Shown here: positions 45,177-58,400 of the stretch, in pieces
Numbering within the stretch: the stretch's first letter is position 1
Layout: the number at the start of each line of letters is the position of its first letter
Assembly: GCF_904849725.1 (NCBI RefSeq)
Contig: NC_058522.1
Span: 235,265,084-235,329,083 of the forward strand
Direction: 5' to 3'
Origin: Hordeum vulgare subsp. vulgare
Lineage: Eukaryota; Streptophyta; Magnoliopsida; Poales; Poaceae
Length of the DNA stretch: 64,000 nt
Position numbers and translations under genes: made by a program
The notes under the pieces: model-generated
What the model saw: the letters and a program-made list of their open reading frames with translations, nothing else
Databases searched by the model: none
What the model was told of the DNA's origin: nothing

Positions 45177-48100
45177 ACTCACCCCCACTAAACAAAAATC
45201 TCGTCCCGAGATTTAGGCGTAGTCGGGAAGAGGAAGAGGGGCATTAGACTATCAGAATCTTCACGATCCATTTGCTCCTCTCGAGGATATTGAGTCATCG
45301 CATCATGTTGATCTTGACATCTTTGTCTTTGAGGTCTTCATCTAGCTCGACGACAAAAGAACACGAAGACTCTACAAGATTCGATCTCCTCAAAGATCGA
45401 GCAACTCAAGATCAACTCATAGAATGAGACATAGGAACGTCCCTTGAGCTGAGACACAACACTCATGATGGAAACAAGGACGTGAGGCATAAGACAAAGC
45501 TTCAATTGGTAGGCAGCAAATCCATGCTTAAAACAGATAATGATGAGGTTTCAAAGTAGCGAGGATTAGGTTAACCATCATAACATAACGGAGCACCGTA
45601 GGAGGGTGATTCGTAGAGTTATTCCCTTAAGTGGCAAAAAGAATTACTTTTGATCCAAAGATCATTGAAACTCTTCATACCAGAGTAAGGTAATTCACAA
45701 ATAATTGTTGGAGTAATTTGAAAGAATGGCATACTCAGTTGGAAAGAAACTAGAGTTATAGAACAACTCGGCGAACGGAAGGCACATTCCAAGTATTACC
45801 GAGGATATAACCTAGTGTCTGAGCGTGCTCTCAAGAACTTTAGAATTTCCATATTCATCAAAGTTTTACCAATATCTGTGCCAAGATCTTGGTGACACAA
45901 CATACTACCATGATGAACAGTGATGGAGGATGCAGATACAAAGGAAGACAACACTTCCTCAGGTTTCACCTTAGCTGTGCCAAGGGAACGAAATCTGGTT
46001 GATCGACCGAGAGACATTTAGAACTCCGCTTCTAATTTTCTCCTTCATGTACTAGCACAACCCAATTATAGATCATGCTTGATATCTAGCACATCAAGTA
46101 TAGGTCGGAATTCGGGGCATCAAAGGGAGTCCATGAGGAACAACTTCCAAAATAAGTCATACAAAACCTCACGGGGAGATGGCTAAGATTGCTGATACAA
46201 GATATAATATCAAACCTTCCGGGTAGGTGTGTTAGCCACAACATCACTTTACCGGGTTACATAGAGACCAATATTATAATTCTTGGGGAAAGTTCCAACC
46301 ATTTCAACTGCGTGAGATTCAGCTCCGGTTGGTGACACGATGCTTCAGACTCAGCATGTCTGAAAAGAAAGTTTGCAACCCAAATCGATGGTATAACGTT
46401 GCAAGATTCTCAAGAAATGAACTACGAAAGCCAACTCCAAAACACGAGCTGGGTTGCAAGACACATGTGAACAAACTGTCCAAGACAATGATGAGCACAT
46501 GAAAAGTCTTACAACAAAACACTACCGAGTTTTGGATGGGAACCATTATTGCGGATAACGAAGCCATGTGCAAGTTCGTCTGGTACCTTCAGGAATGGCA
46601 CTTAACTTCTTTTCCTTGAACAAATCAATCAGTGGCTTGGTGTGCTACGAAATACATATGGAGAGAGAGGTTGCAAAGCTATCAAACCACGGCAAACTTC
46701 GCACATGCATGACTGATTTGGGATGATTTTGAAGATAACAAAACGACCTTCCCAAATTCATGGCAGCAACTTGCACCAATGCACATGAATTAGAGGAAGT
46801 CACTTCTTACACCTAACATGTACTTCATGAATAGACATTAAGACAATGTCTTAAAAGTTTCCAACACTAACTTAATTTCCAACAATAGTTATGGAGAAGA
46901 CAAAGGTGTTTCTAATGGGCTCAACAACAGTTCATCAAAATATCCATATAGATGGAATTCCACAACTATGTGAGCAATATAATAGAATTGGTCTGATCAA
47001 AGAATATAATAGTGTAGGCTCAAGGAAAACCCTGAGTAAGACACCGTTACGAAAATCTTTGGTTCTGAGTTTGATTTCACAATAGCCCATACTCAAATCA
47101 AAATTGAACAAGATAATATATGCAACAATTGATCACATGAATCAACCGATGAAAATATCATCTTCTTCAGACTCACACAACAAGAAAGATATCCCTTTTT
47201 AAATGATCTAAGTTTAGGCGAAGCTTTTATCTTCCAACTCTCCAAGTTGTTGTTTAGCTTAACCAACTAGCTCGGAGTATCCAGCACGGATTCTTGGAGA
47301 AGATGGCTTATAAAGAAACCAACTTGATCACGAGCTCTATCATAACAGTCAGGAAACAACCTGGTAATACTTCCGAGAAGATATTCGGAAAATCATGAAC
47401 CACCGATATATTATTAAGCTCGGCAAAAATCTCGCTTTTTAGGGCAAGATGATGTGATCAATAGAGCGAGGGATTGACACAATCCTAACCCATCGATCGA
47501 AAAGTGCACCATGAAACATGGACTAGGTAGCACACTCAATCTTAGGATGACGATTCAATCACCATCACCATAAGAGTGAAATTATTGTCCATTGGCTACC
47601 AAGCAATAACATTGCTAGGAGTATTCATTTCACACATCATGGTTCACTTGTCGATATTCCGGTTTCAACCAACACGAAAACCGAGGAATGAACACTGATA
47701 GCAAAAAGTATCTCTACATCAAGAGCTCATAAGAGATGGTGCAATTCGCACGACATTCTTGACAACAAGAGGGTACTGGAGTATTTCGATCTGTGGAATA
47801 CAACTACTTTGACCCAATCCAAGAAATGAATGAGGTACTGGAGTTTGCTTCTCCCAGTCATTCGAGAATAGAACAATTTGACAGACCACAGGAATAGAAG
47901 ACATTGATGACACGAATGCACAATTACTCTTGACTATCCTCTCATAATTGAAGGTCAGGATACAACTAGATAGGGCCAACTCAGAAGCACATGGTTTCTT
48001 GAGTTGTGGATGCATGAATTAGCATGTCGAACGGGTTCAACATAATTCTTCCAGATAACCCATGCAGAAGGGGGAAGTAGGCAGAATCACAATATGGAGT

Positions 48101-48907
48101 AGAGAACTCAACACGAGCACTCTAGTTATGATCTTTAGTTCACGGAGAACTTCTGCGAAAGATGATTCATGGTGTTGGAAAAATGATATACCATGAACCT
48201 TGGGAGCTACAACAAGGTTACTAATCATTCTAAAGGAACTAGCAACACTATCAACAGAGATGAGAAGAATGATCCTTGGATTCAATGACCCAGAAATAGA
48301 ATACCTAAAAACTAAATAACATCACGAGATGTTTTTCAAAATGATGGCCAGAACTATCACACTGGAAGAAATAGCACACATCTAGACTATTGGGTAGTTT
48401 TCGGAGTAACATGGTTTCCTAATACTTCAACAAAACGTCGAGGTTATAGAGTACCTCAACACAGTGATTAGTGTGCTTTGTCTGGCCAAAAGACATTAGA
48501 AATAAGAGGAACGAAGTTGTAATTGCAAAAAATTATTTAGGAACTTTGGAAAACTCGGACAGTATAACGGCTGTGCGGGCATGAAATATAAGGCAACCTG
48601 CAAGAAAACTGACATTATAACAATGAATTCTTACGAAGACACTGATCCAGGAAGACAACAACTTTTCTATAAGTCTCCAGCATAGTAACTCGTCATCCTA
48701 ACGAACAGATGAGAAATCCTAATTCTTAAACCCCGTAGAATAAAGAACGGGGTCACTCAGAATAAGAATGACACAAGGAAAGGAGTAAAAAGAGCCTTAC
48801 GTTCCCTTCCACAAACAATTCCCTTATATAACTAAAGAGTTGCTAGACTCAACATCGACCAGTTTGGCTTGGTTATCCTACAGGCAGTCAAGCTCTGATA
48901 CCAAAGC
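45177..48907 (-). other. Non-coding interior of element F
   Basis: No frame above ~100 codons and no gag or pol motif is seen. The primer site TGGTATCAGAGC (48903-48892) adjoins the 5' LTR. Purine-rich GTGGGGGTGAGT adjoins the 3' LTR. A 19-nt hairpin AAATCTCG-tcc-CGAGATTT sits at 45196-45214, just inside the polypurine tract. Confidence 0.75.
48892..48903 (-). other. Primer-binding site of element F
   Basis: TGGTATCAGAGC on the minus strand, four bases from the LTR end. Confidence 0.85.
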
Positions 48908-51900
48908 TGTCGGGACCCCGATTCTAAGTCATAAGAACCCAGCATGTAACACATCACATCACTTTGCGGCCTCACGCACGGTAATCTCCACGGCTGCCAC
49001 CTTACCTTGGCCGGGACCGTTTGCGCCTTTTGGATCACGTATATGAATATGTTGCTAGCGGTCAAACGATAAAGAACCCAGGTCGACATGACTAGTTATA
49101 AACCCAAGCGGTACATCCGTACAGGGACAGGCATACATAACCCAGCAAGGCAGGTGTCGATCAACAGCGTGTGTAGACGAGTCATAGCAAGCTACAAGGA
49201 CTCCATTACACCGCGTGACATTTCCCCGAGGGAACAGACACAGGCGCAAAGAAAGATACACGCCGGTCAATCAATGTGTCTAGAGCAGTAGCAAGCTACC
49301 AAGGCTCGATAGAAGCACAAAGAGGCATTTCCATGTAAAGAGTACTACTAAAGGCACACAACTAGGTGTCGAATCCCACACATATAATGCATTTAATAAC
49401 ATACACACAATATGCACGATATCTGTAGATACAACATGGCATCACAACATAACTCTATGACTCAAGCTTTTATTAAGGACTCATAAGAATCAACATAGTT
49501 TGATATTACAAACAGGGGTCTCGTGACCCGACACTCAAGTCATACAAACAACAAGCGGAAGCAAATCATGTCATGGTACAGACATCTACTAAAAGTGGCT
49601 GGAAGAGCCTGAAAAGCTACTACGACCCCACCAAAGGAGCCAGAGCTCTATATGGGATTCCCAAGCTATTCCGGTCAACATCGAACACATAGAGTAGAAC
49701 CTTTTAATCAGTTTAAGTCTTCTCTGCAAAAACATAAATAAAGCAACTATGAGTACAAAGGTACTCAACAAGTCTTACATCAGAACTATCTACATATGCA
49801 TCATGTTTCAATGAAAGGATTGTGGGGTTTGATTGCAGCAAGCCAGCTTTGACTCTTGGCTAACCTGTACTACGACTACAAGTTCTTTCTTTGAGGTGGG
49901 ATAGCGCACACGAGTCCATATATTCACCAATGCAATACACCACTATGGATCCACTCTCGTCTCCCTACGAGAAAGCCTTCCATAGCACTCACACTTATCT
50001 TGCATGTTTTAGAGTATCCATTTAAGTTGTCTATGTACCACGTAATGTTTCCAAGTAGTCCATATCCGAGGACGCGGCTATTCGAACAGATTAAATCACC
50101 CTGCAGGGGTATACTTCTTCAGACACGCTCCCACCACTTATCACCATGTGCACGTCATGCATCTCGGCAACCTTCAAGCAGAAGCAGTGGCGTGGGTGTC
50201 GGCCACGACCGTTAACCACACAAGACCCTAGTCCAGGTTAATCGCCTATTTGAGACTGAACTCGCAAGAATGTCCGGCCGAGGTTTCCTCTACGGCCCCA
50301 AACGATGTGCGCAGGGTTCCCAAGCCCACCATCCGGGTGCCACTTGGTACACCGTGCCACTGTGTATCTACCGCAGAGAAGCCTACCCCGTCAGGCAGAG
50401 CTAAACACAGCCGCCAACACTTTTCCTACAAAACACCAGAAACTAGTTGCAACTCCTGAACAGAGATCTAGGCGATTAATAAGCCAAGAGGGTCAATTAA
50501 GTATCCCAATGTGTGGTAGTATCTTGTCTTGGATAACATACACAGAACTCAGTTCTTAGGGACGGTCCCAATGAGACAACCCACCATGTACTCCTACATG
50601 GCCTCTCATCGCTACCTTTACCAAATCGGATTCACACTTTTACTCTCACACTGGAGGACATGATCACAACCATTCCGATTCATCATCTAGATGGATCAGA
50701 CCCGTCACGACTCTAAGCATAGCAAGCATTGTAAACAAACATGGATGGGTAAGCACAACAAGGCTCAAGCAGTTGCTACTCATGCTAAGTGGTTTCAACT
50801 ATTTACTGTGACAAAATCAGGTCATGCAGAGGAATGGGTTCAACTATCGATAACATGTACATTTGAATCGTGTTTGTCCTAATGCAGTAAAAGAGAGCAG
50901 GAGCGAGAGGGTGGGTTTATATCAATATGCTCAAGGGGGTTTGCTTGCCTGACACGTCTGAAGATAGCAATGAGTCTTCATCAATGTCAACGATCACATC
51001 GTCGGAACCATCGTCTACCGAGAGGGAACAACACCGGCAAACAAGAAAGGAACAACAATTACTTCACGAAAATGCAAAACTATGATGCATGATCAAGAAA
51101 TGGAGATGAAATGTGACAGGGCCAATATAGCTACCATTTCTTAGGTTGAAGCTGGATTTGAATCAGGATTCGAACATCACTTCAACAAGGTATTTTCGGG
51201 ATACCCTTTTAATTGATTCGACCTGAAGCTAAGGTATAACTTTTTTTAACATGCATGAGGCTGGAATTTTGGGGTGCTGAGTTTCCTAGATCAATGTTTG
51301 GTCATAGTAATTGAAGTGGAATTCAAATAGGAATCAAATTCCAACTTCAAACTATTTATTAAATTTACCCTATTCATCATTTTGTCTATTTGGTGTTATT
51401 AACTTTCTCAAACCAGCATGTAAATGCCATAATCACATTCTTTGGATTTTTCTGATCCTTTTTCATATATAAATTATTTTCATTGGACTTACAGATTATT
51501 TTCTATGATTTTTAGAAGTTTTAGGAATTTTCTACAATTAATTAAAACATAAATTGTATTTACTGCGTGATCATTGCGTCATCAGTCAACAAGCCCTGGG
51601 TCAGGTCAAACCTGACGTATGGGGTCCACACGTCACTGACAGAATTAGATTAACAGAGTTAGGTTAATCTTAATTCTTATTTTAGAGCCGTAGGGCCCAC
51701 TGTCAGTGTGTCATTAGGTTAGTTAATTAACTTTCATGATTAGCTAAACTTGTCAGGGCCAGGCCCACCTGTCTGTGACCCTGGGAGGTCAAATCCCCCG
51801 GTCAAAAGCCACACCCACCGACGACTTGACGCCGGCGAGGGTGACCGGAAAACTCCCTCCGGTGACCAATCGAGAAGCGGAGGACACCTACATGGAGGTG

Positions 51901-52991
51901 GGGCTCTCGTGAATCTATTCCGGCAGGTTTGAGGTGCTGGGGAGGTCTGTGGCCACGGCGACCACGGGCGGAGCGGCAGCGCGCTACGGTCAGCAGGGGG
52001 GCGATGGCTACGGTGAGGAACAGGTCACGGGGAAAGGGGGAAAAGACGCAGGAGCTCACAGCGATGCGGAGGGGGCAGACGGTAACCTCGGGGAGGCGCA
52101 GATGGCCGCGAATCGAGGAAGGCGGCCTTCGATGGCTGGAGGTTGAAGAAGGGATCTGGGTCGGCGTTGTGGAGCTGTTTTGGTCACATGGCTCGACGGG
52201 GAGGAGCGGCACATCATGGCGAAGGGGACGGGCTCCTCGGGGAGGCCTAGCAGGGGTCAGGGAGGCGCCGGTGAGATCGAGTCGAGCTCGACCATGGTGA
52301 GAGGAAAAAGAGCAGAGGGGGAGATAAGGGAGAGAGAGAGGGAGGGGCTCGGGGGAGGACGAAAAGAGAGGCACGGGGGCGCGGGGGGGGGGGGGGTTGC
52401 TATCTCGGAGGAGGCGAGGAGAAGCTCCCACGGCGAGCAGGAGGTGGCGCGGCCAGCCCCGTGCTCATCTTCTCCTCTGCCTACTCGCGGGAGGAGGAAG
52501 ATGACATGGGAGCCCCTGGTGGGCTGAGCGTGCAGGGGGCGACAGGTAAGCTTCTTTTTTTATTCTATTTCTTTCTGGCATTTAGATTTAGGTTTTAAAA
52601 TAAATTGGTTGACCAAAAATAAAACCCTAAAATGTTATTATGTGACAGAGATAATAATATACAATGCCACATAAAAGTTTCAACATTTTTGAAACTTTTA
52701 TTTTAAAAGAAAACAAAATAACTCCATTCCAAACAATTATTTGATCAAATCAAAAATCCTTTTCAAAATGTTCGAGTGACTTACAATTTTGGTTCGACAA
52801 ATTTATTCCCTGTCACTATTTTCCCAAATAATTGGAACATTTTCCTGGTTCCTTTTAAGGTATTAATTTTTATTGCCTTGTTGCCAATTTTTCAAATCAT
52901 TGGGGTTTTGATCACTTCCTATTTTAAACATCAAAGTTTTATAATGCATGCATGAATGCTTGGCAAACAAATGAAAGCTAGGGCTGTGACA
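48908..52991 (-). repeat. 5' LTR of element F (4084 bp)
   Basis: Collinear with the 3' LTR; scattered substitutions and small indels distinguish them, so F is older than C but younger than D. Candidate TATA box at 50921-50916. Confidence 0.85.
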
Positions 52992-52996
52992 GCATC

Positions 52997-53728
52997 GAAG
53001 GTCACAAACTCTTGCAAGCGGGAGGAAATTCATAAAGAAAAGACTAAAGTTGATGGTAATAAAGAAAATGAATAAGGGGTAATGCCTGTTGCTAAATGGG
53101 TTGTCAGCACAAAAGGGCTCCATGACGATGTCCATGGGTACCTAGGTTGGATCCAGTCGGTCAAGATACTGATGCAACGTCCGATCTCCACCGCCTTGAC
53201 TCGTTGTTGGCTAGCCATATTAGATCGTCGATCCTAGTGTATTCATACATCAAGGTTCCCCGAGCTATCTACGGGAGGATGTGGTACTCCACCCAAGTTC
53301 TCAAGATATGCTCCCCTTTTAGCTCGATGGTTTCCATGCGAGCTATGGAAAAGGGAAAGGCTTTAGCATTTAGAGACATGGGAGGAGCCCAGGAGCATAG
53401 CTTCCTTGGGTGGTCATTGACGAACGACGGCAGGCTATCCACATAGACTTGGGGCATTTTTACAGGGGAGAACTTGGTAGTGGACCGGGGCTGCAAGATA
53501 GCTCCTCCGAGGCCGAACACGGCTTCGTTGTTCATATGCACCTGGCCCAAAAGAAGTAGTGGGTCATCTCGAAATGGAGCTATTCCGAGGAAGAACTCAC
53601 AAAAATTGATGACATTGAATATGTGGATAACTCTATTTGGAGGAATGTGATGCAATTGAAAATCAAAGAAGTAAAGTAAACCATGCATGAAGCAATATAG
53701 GGGGAAGCCAAGCGCCCATCTAATAAAC
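52997..53728 (-). pseudogene. Gypsy-type gag-like (Transposase_28-like) fragment, part 1
   Basis: The open frame on the minus strand (within 53269-53937) has GLLYFFDFQLHHIPPNRVIH followed by INFCEFFLGI, which resembles the block described as putative gypsy-type transposon (PF04195) in cereal elements: a short hydrophobic segment, then the conserved L(H)HxxPN. It goes on with PSFVNDHPRKLCSWAPPM. The first ~70 residues of that open frame are antisense to the AHL exon and not part of it. The fragment starts abruptly at ~53728 and is broken by element F. No complete gene. Confidence 0.5.
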
Positions 53729-53730
53729 TC

Positions 53731-53979
53731 CTCCCGCTCACCGATGAAGAGTCTCGGGAGGCGGCCGCGGCAGCCACCGGATCCGACAGGATGCAACTGC
53801 CGGACGGACCGGCTCTGGGAGGAAACGGCGGGATGGGTGCGGCAGTCGGCGTGCCCGGACTGCTTGACCCGTCGTCGATGCCATTCTACAACCTGTCGCC
53901 CAACCTCATGCCTAATGGCGGCGGTCAGATGCCACACGGCGTGTTTGGCTCCTTCCGGCCGCCACCGTCGGCCTTCTAG
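53731..53979 (+). pseudogene. 3' end of a probable AT-hook (AHL) gene, truncated
   Basis: Open to the TAG at 53977-53979. It encodes LPLTDEE, an Ala-rich run, then SSMPFYNLSPNLMPNGGGQM and a terminal FRPPPSAF. Plant AHL proteins (AT-hook plus PPC/DUF296, nuclear DNA-binding regulators of growth) follow the PPC domain with ERLPLEEEE, then a Gly-rich part with PVYNMPGNLVSNGG and a short tail. The order and spacing match, so I read this as the C-terminus of an AHL, probably clade A, which is usually intronless. The AT-hook and PPC domain are not in the window upstream; the reading frame meets a transposon fragment at ~53730. High GC sets it apart from its neighbours. Either the gene is broken or this is a captured fragment. 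Confidence 0.55.
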
Positions 53980-55434
53980 CTATAGCTAGCTAGCCTGGAG
54001 CGAGGTGTCTCGACTATCAATCGATCCCCCTCTTTTTCTCTTGCTCCGTTCTTCTTTCTTTGAAGCTTCACATATCACTATTATGATCTCTCTCCTTGTT
54101 TTGATCTAGGTGCTATACTGTTTAATTGTTAGTTAGCTTTGATTGTTTTCCAGTGCGCTTAATTACTCATGGATCAAGGAGAAACTGTAATTTTTGATCT
54201 CGTCGTCACTGGTGAGCACAGTTTTGATCGCAATAGCACCCATGTAGCGTTTAGCATCATGTATAATTTAGCGCCTTCAAAGGCATTTGCATAGCTTCAA
54301 TTAGACTATTTTTCATTCATTGCTATTTAAAACTTTGATCATCAGAATGCTGATCTATCGTATACATATGGTGTACACCATGTGCCATTCCTGTTTTTTC
54401 TCTTGACTTTTTTCCCGCCAAAACCAGTTTAATGATTGAGAGGAACCTGGTTTCTTCTCGTATAGCATATTCGCCCTATATATCTGTCATGTTCATCTCT
54501 CGTCCAAACCATGCCACCAATTTTTTCTTTCATATATCACAGGATATGATGACGCATGGGCGTGATTGTCAATGATCATTAAGACAGGAGACGTGATTGG
54601 TACACAAATTTCTTGCCCTCCAATGTTTGATCTTGTAGCTTTGTTTTTCTCATTGGTCATGTTGTTTGGCCAAGGACAAATTTTTTTGGTGTTGGACGGA
54701 TTGTTTTAGTGAACTAGCTATGCACAGAGGTGCGTGGAAGCTTTTTATTGATGTGCCAGTACCATAAGTTGGTCGCCAGATCTTATGAATTTCACCTCTG
54801 GCCTACCACAACTTGTTTGATATTGAAGTATTTGTTGTTGGTGTTGTTAATGGATTGTTTTAGTCTATGTATCAGGGTGTGAGAGAGTGATTTAGTGGCT
54901 TGATTGAAAACTATGGCTTAATTTGTGCGCAAATTATGTTTGATTGTTTAAATTTGCTGCAAATCGGCCGAATTGATGTCAAATTTTATGGTTTTGCGAT
55001 GCAGGTTCTGTTCTACCGCGGCTCTCGCCATCCCGTAAAAAGCATTTTTTGTGAACTGTTAACAAGAATCATATATAGTTCCAAGACTATGCTCACCAAC
55101 ACATGGGAGTTGATTATTCCTAAGCACTTCTTCAACAATAATAAAAGATGGATGTCCTAATCTTGCATGCCACTGTTCTCAAGAAAGATTGATGACATGA
55201 CAAACTTCAAAAATACTTTATTGTCAAGAGAAATAGAATGAATAGAAAGGAGATATTTATTTCAATCAAAGTATTGTAACCAATATTATTGAAGTTTTAC
55301 AACTTGACTCATCCGCAATGGACTAAGAACACGGCTAGGAAACCTTCTTCGGGACTAAAACCCAACCACACCCTACTATATCGCCTTATGGCCAAGTGTA
55401 CACTCCACATGTAAGAATGATCCACATTGCTGGA
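53980..55434. other. AHL 3' untranslated region and intergenic sequence
   Basis: The first few hundred bases (T-rich, with ctagctatagctagctagc just after the stop) look like a plant 3' UTR. Further on, no intact gene is seen. A stretch around 54960-55040 (ggttttgcgatgcaggttctg..cgccatcccgtaaaaag) looks like a dispersed repeat. Confidence 0.45.
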
Positions 55435-58400
55435 CTAACTGCTTGCATCTTCATCGCCTTCAACCGCAGCTGCATCCGATAGCCTAGCATGGTACTGCTT
55501 GAACCTTTTCATGTATTTCATTTTGTTGTAGGGTGAATCGACAAGCACAACAGGTAGCTCTCTTCTGAATTCGTCGATGTTGGCCTGCATGCGAGGATAT
55601 GGTAGTATCGTTCCATAAGTTTTAGAAAATGACAGAATTTTAGGTGTTACTCTACGTACTTGGTCATATTGCATCCTCAGTTTTTCTCCCGTAAATAATT
55701 TGATGTTCTTCAACATGTACAGTGCACTCAACATTTTATTTTGTTAGATCAGCATTTTAGATATTAGCAATCTAAAACAAAAACAAAAGCTAATATTGTT
55801 GACTGACCTATCATCGCCTTTTGGCACTATAATTTTCCGTACTGGCCATTGCGTCACGTTAATGTCTTCCCATGCATTGCTTTCTATCCCATTGATTCGC
55901 ATCGCTGCTCTGAGATGTGCTTCCATCCCACGTACCTGCAAGCCCAATGGGATGAGAAGTTGCCTACGACTAATAGTTACATACGATGTGAAATCCTTTC
56001 TTATAATTAAATATGTTGAAATTCTCACCATGTTATGTACTTGTGTGGGTATCATACAGTAGAAAAATGAATCAAGGACCTGAATCTCCTTCCTTCTGGG
56101 TTTACAACCACAAGGAGCCAGTGGACATTTAAATTGCGAGTAGGTAGGAAAACCTGGAATGCACAGATAATTAGATCAACGTGTATAGTAATAAAAAATA
56201 TGTTCTACGTCATGTTAAAATACCATATCATGTTTCAGGTAGCTGGTGCCTTGTGTTGTTCCAGAAATGCCTGCCAAAGCATCCTCGTAGCACTTCTCTA
56301 TCCTACCATCTCTTTCATGCTTAACGACGTCAGCCACCCTCTCAATGTAAACCAATTGGTCATCCCTTGTGTCAGTTGGTTCATCATGACGCATGAGCTC
56401 GATCGCAGCATCAACCACCTAGAACAATAATCAAGTTAATTGCATCGTACAAAAATGAAAGTTCATAAACTAATTTGTGAAATATCTTACTTCGTCATAC
56501 AACCAAGGGACGTCAGTTGGATCAACTTTTTGGGTGAGGCATTGCAAATGCTTCGTTAGCACGACAATGTCATCAACTAAGACCATTTGTTCTTCATGAT
56601 TTGTATTGTTGATCAGTGATGCCACGAAATCCTGTCGATACTTGTCTAGCTGGTCCCTGTGGGTTTCAGGAACTTCTGACCTCTTTTTTAAGTTGCTAGA
56701 GCCGATTTTCCTCTTTTTATTGTTCGTGTCCTCGGAATCATTTGTAGACTCTCATGGAGTCTTGTTTTTCCTTTTTTTTCTTCTCAGTAGAGTACAAAAC
56801 ATACTCGTCATTCTTAAATAATTGCAATGCCATCCTTTTCTATTCGCCCCCATGATTTGGTGGAGTCGATTCAACCACATTTACTTCTTGCTGCTTTCGA
56901 AAGGATTCATCATGGCTATCCTCATCTATGAAGGCACGGGCTCTTCAAGCTCTCGCGATCTCGTATCCTTCACAGAGAGGTGCTTACTCCGTCTGTTGAA
57001 CGGATTCTGTCATACAGAATAAACTGCGTGTTAGCCTTTAGCAGATTCTTGCTCAGTTATAGGTAAAATGTGCATCACCTGGAAACTTTCAAGGCTTGTC
57101 ATGGGTTTGGAATGCATTTGCTGTTGCAAACTAAGAGCTCCCTCGATATCATCTGCCTCTTTGAAAAGCTTATGAATATCATTGATATGATGTTTCATTA
57201 TTTGCATCAATTCTTTCGACTGATTGATCATGTATATGGAATATCACATGTTATTTGTGAAATGACAATTATTGTTTCATAATTAAGTTAACATGCGTAC
57301 GTCAAAATCTTCATCAAGCTTCTTCATGGGGGGCTCCATGTCATCATTTTTTATTCCCGGTTCCTTTTGTTTCCCCTGGTCACAAGCCTGCTCAACATTC
57401 TCAACAGAGGCCTCCATTGGGTGTGAGGGTGCCCCGAGGTCAGAAAGATGTATGTCCTCCACTCCTGGAAATATTTCATCGCGTTTTTTCTTAAAACAAC
57501 ACATGTTAGTCTGGGGTGTTTTCATAGTAAACCAATTTAGAAAAAACCGTGTACACGTAAATTTCCAATTATATATACTAATCTCATAATTCTATGCTTA
57601 CGTTCAATTCTTTGACGAGGTCATTTGTAAAGGTACGCCTAAGGAACTCATCCATTTTCTTTTCAAGGGTGTACATCCTTCAGCCATATTCTGCGGGAGG
57701 CAACTTCTTGCAAATAAGTCAATACACGTTTGACGAGTACCTTAATCTAAGCCTTTGAAACAGTTAGAAATCATATAACTAGATACTAGTTGAAATTTTA
57801 CAATATACATTTGTGCCTGATGTAACTCATTTACCTGAGTGCCAGTCTTCAGTTTGGCCAGCGTACCATCTTGTGCTGGAATGAAAGGCCTCATGAGGTC
57901 CTCAACATACTGCAGTTTAGTGTCGTTAGTATCATTTAGAAAATATATATGTTACATAAACCAGGCAATGTGCTGACATTTTACCTCTCCAACTCCCAAA
58001 TAATTATTCTCGATTATATTGTCAACCTTTTTTGCCTTCTCCTCGCTCCAGTTCTGGATCAACGGCCTTAACCTTGATGCATACGAGATGGTAGAGTCCA
58101 ATTGGTGCACCCTCCACTTCTCGTAGTACCATGTCTGCATTACAACAAAAACAGCTTAGGAAATTTTCTATAAAATTAAATGTATGGTATGTTAATAATG
58201 ATTGTATTACCTGCAGCAGCGGTAGGTTCCCCTCCAGATTTTCTCCAACATTTACACATTTCCTGAGGCTAGCCATAAGATGGCCAAGCATAAGTTGTCC
58301 AAAATTGGTGCTCTTTATTGTCTCAACATTTCTAACAATTCCAAGGTATCTGTTGTCCACATACTGCTGTGTTGTCGGGCATACATATTTGCCTATGGTG

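Larger units (their letters stand above)
41079..52991 (-). mobile_element. Element F: LTR retrotransposon with 4.1-kb LTRs and no coding capacity
   Basis: Flanked by GCATC (41074-41078, 52992-52996). LTRs 41079-45176 and 48908-52991 read TGTCACA(A/G)CCC...GGGTCCCGACA on the minus strand and are very similar. The interior (45177-48907) starts at an iMet-type primer site and ends at a polypurine tract, but has no gag or pol. This is the layout of a large non-autonomous (LARD-type) element. The long LTR is unusual for Copia and suggests Gypsy. Confidence 0.85.

Noticed and set aside
51802..52431. 209-codon Pro/Ser/Arg-rich frame (and 44356-44766 in the other LTR)
   Set aside because: Lies in the GC-rich island of the F LTR, where stops are rare on both strands; not conserved as a frame between the two LTR copies.
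53780..53937. Minus-strand frame extending the Gypsy-type fragment into 53731-53937
   Set aside because: That part is antisense to the AHL exon; the transposon similarity starts only below ~53728.
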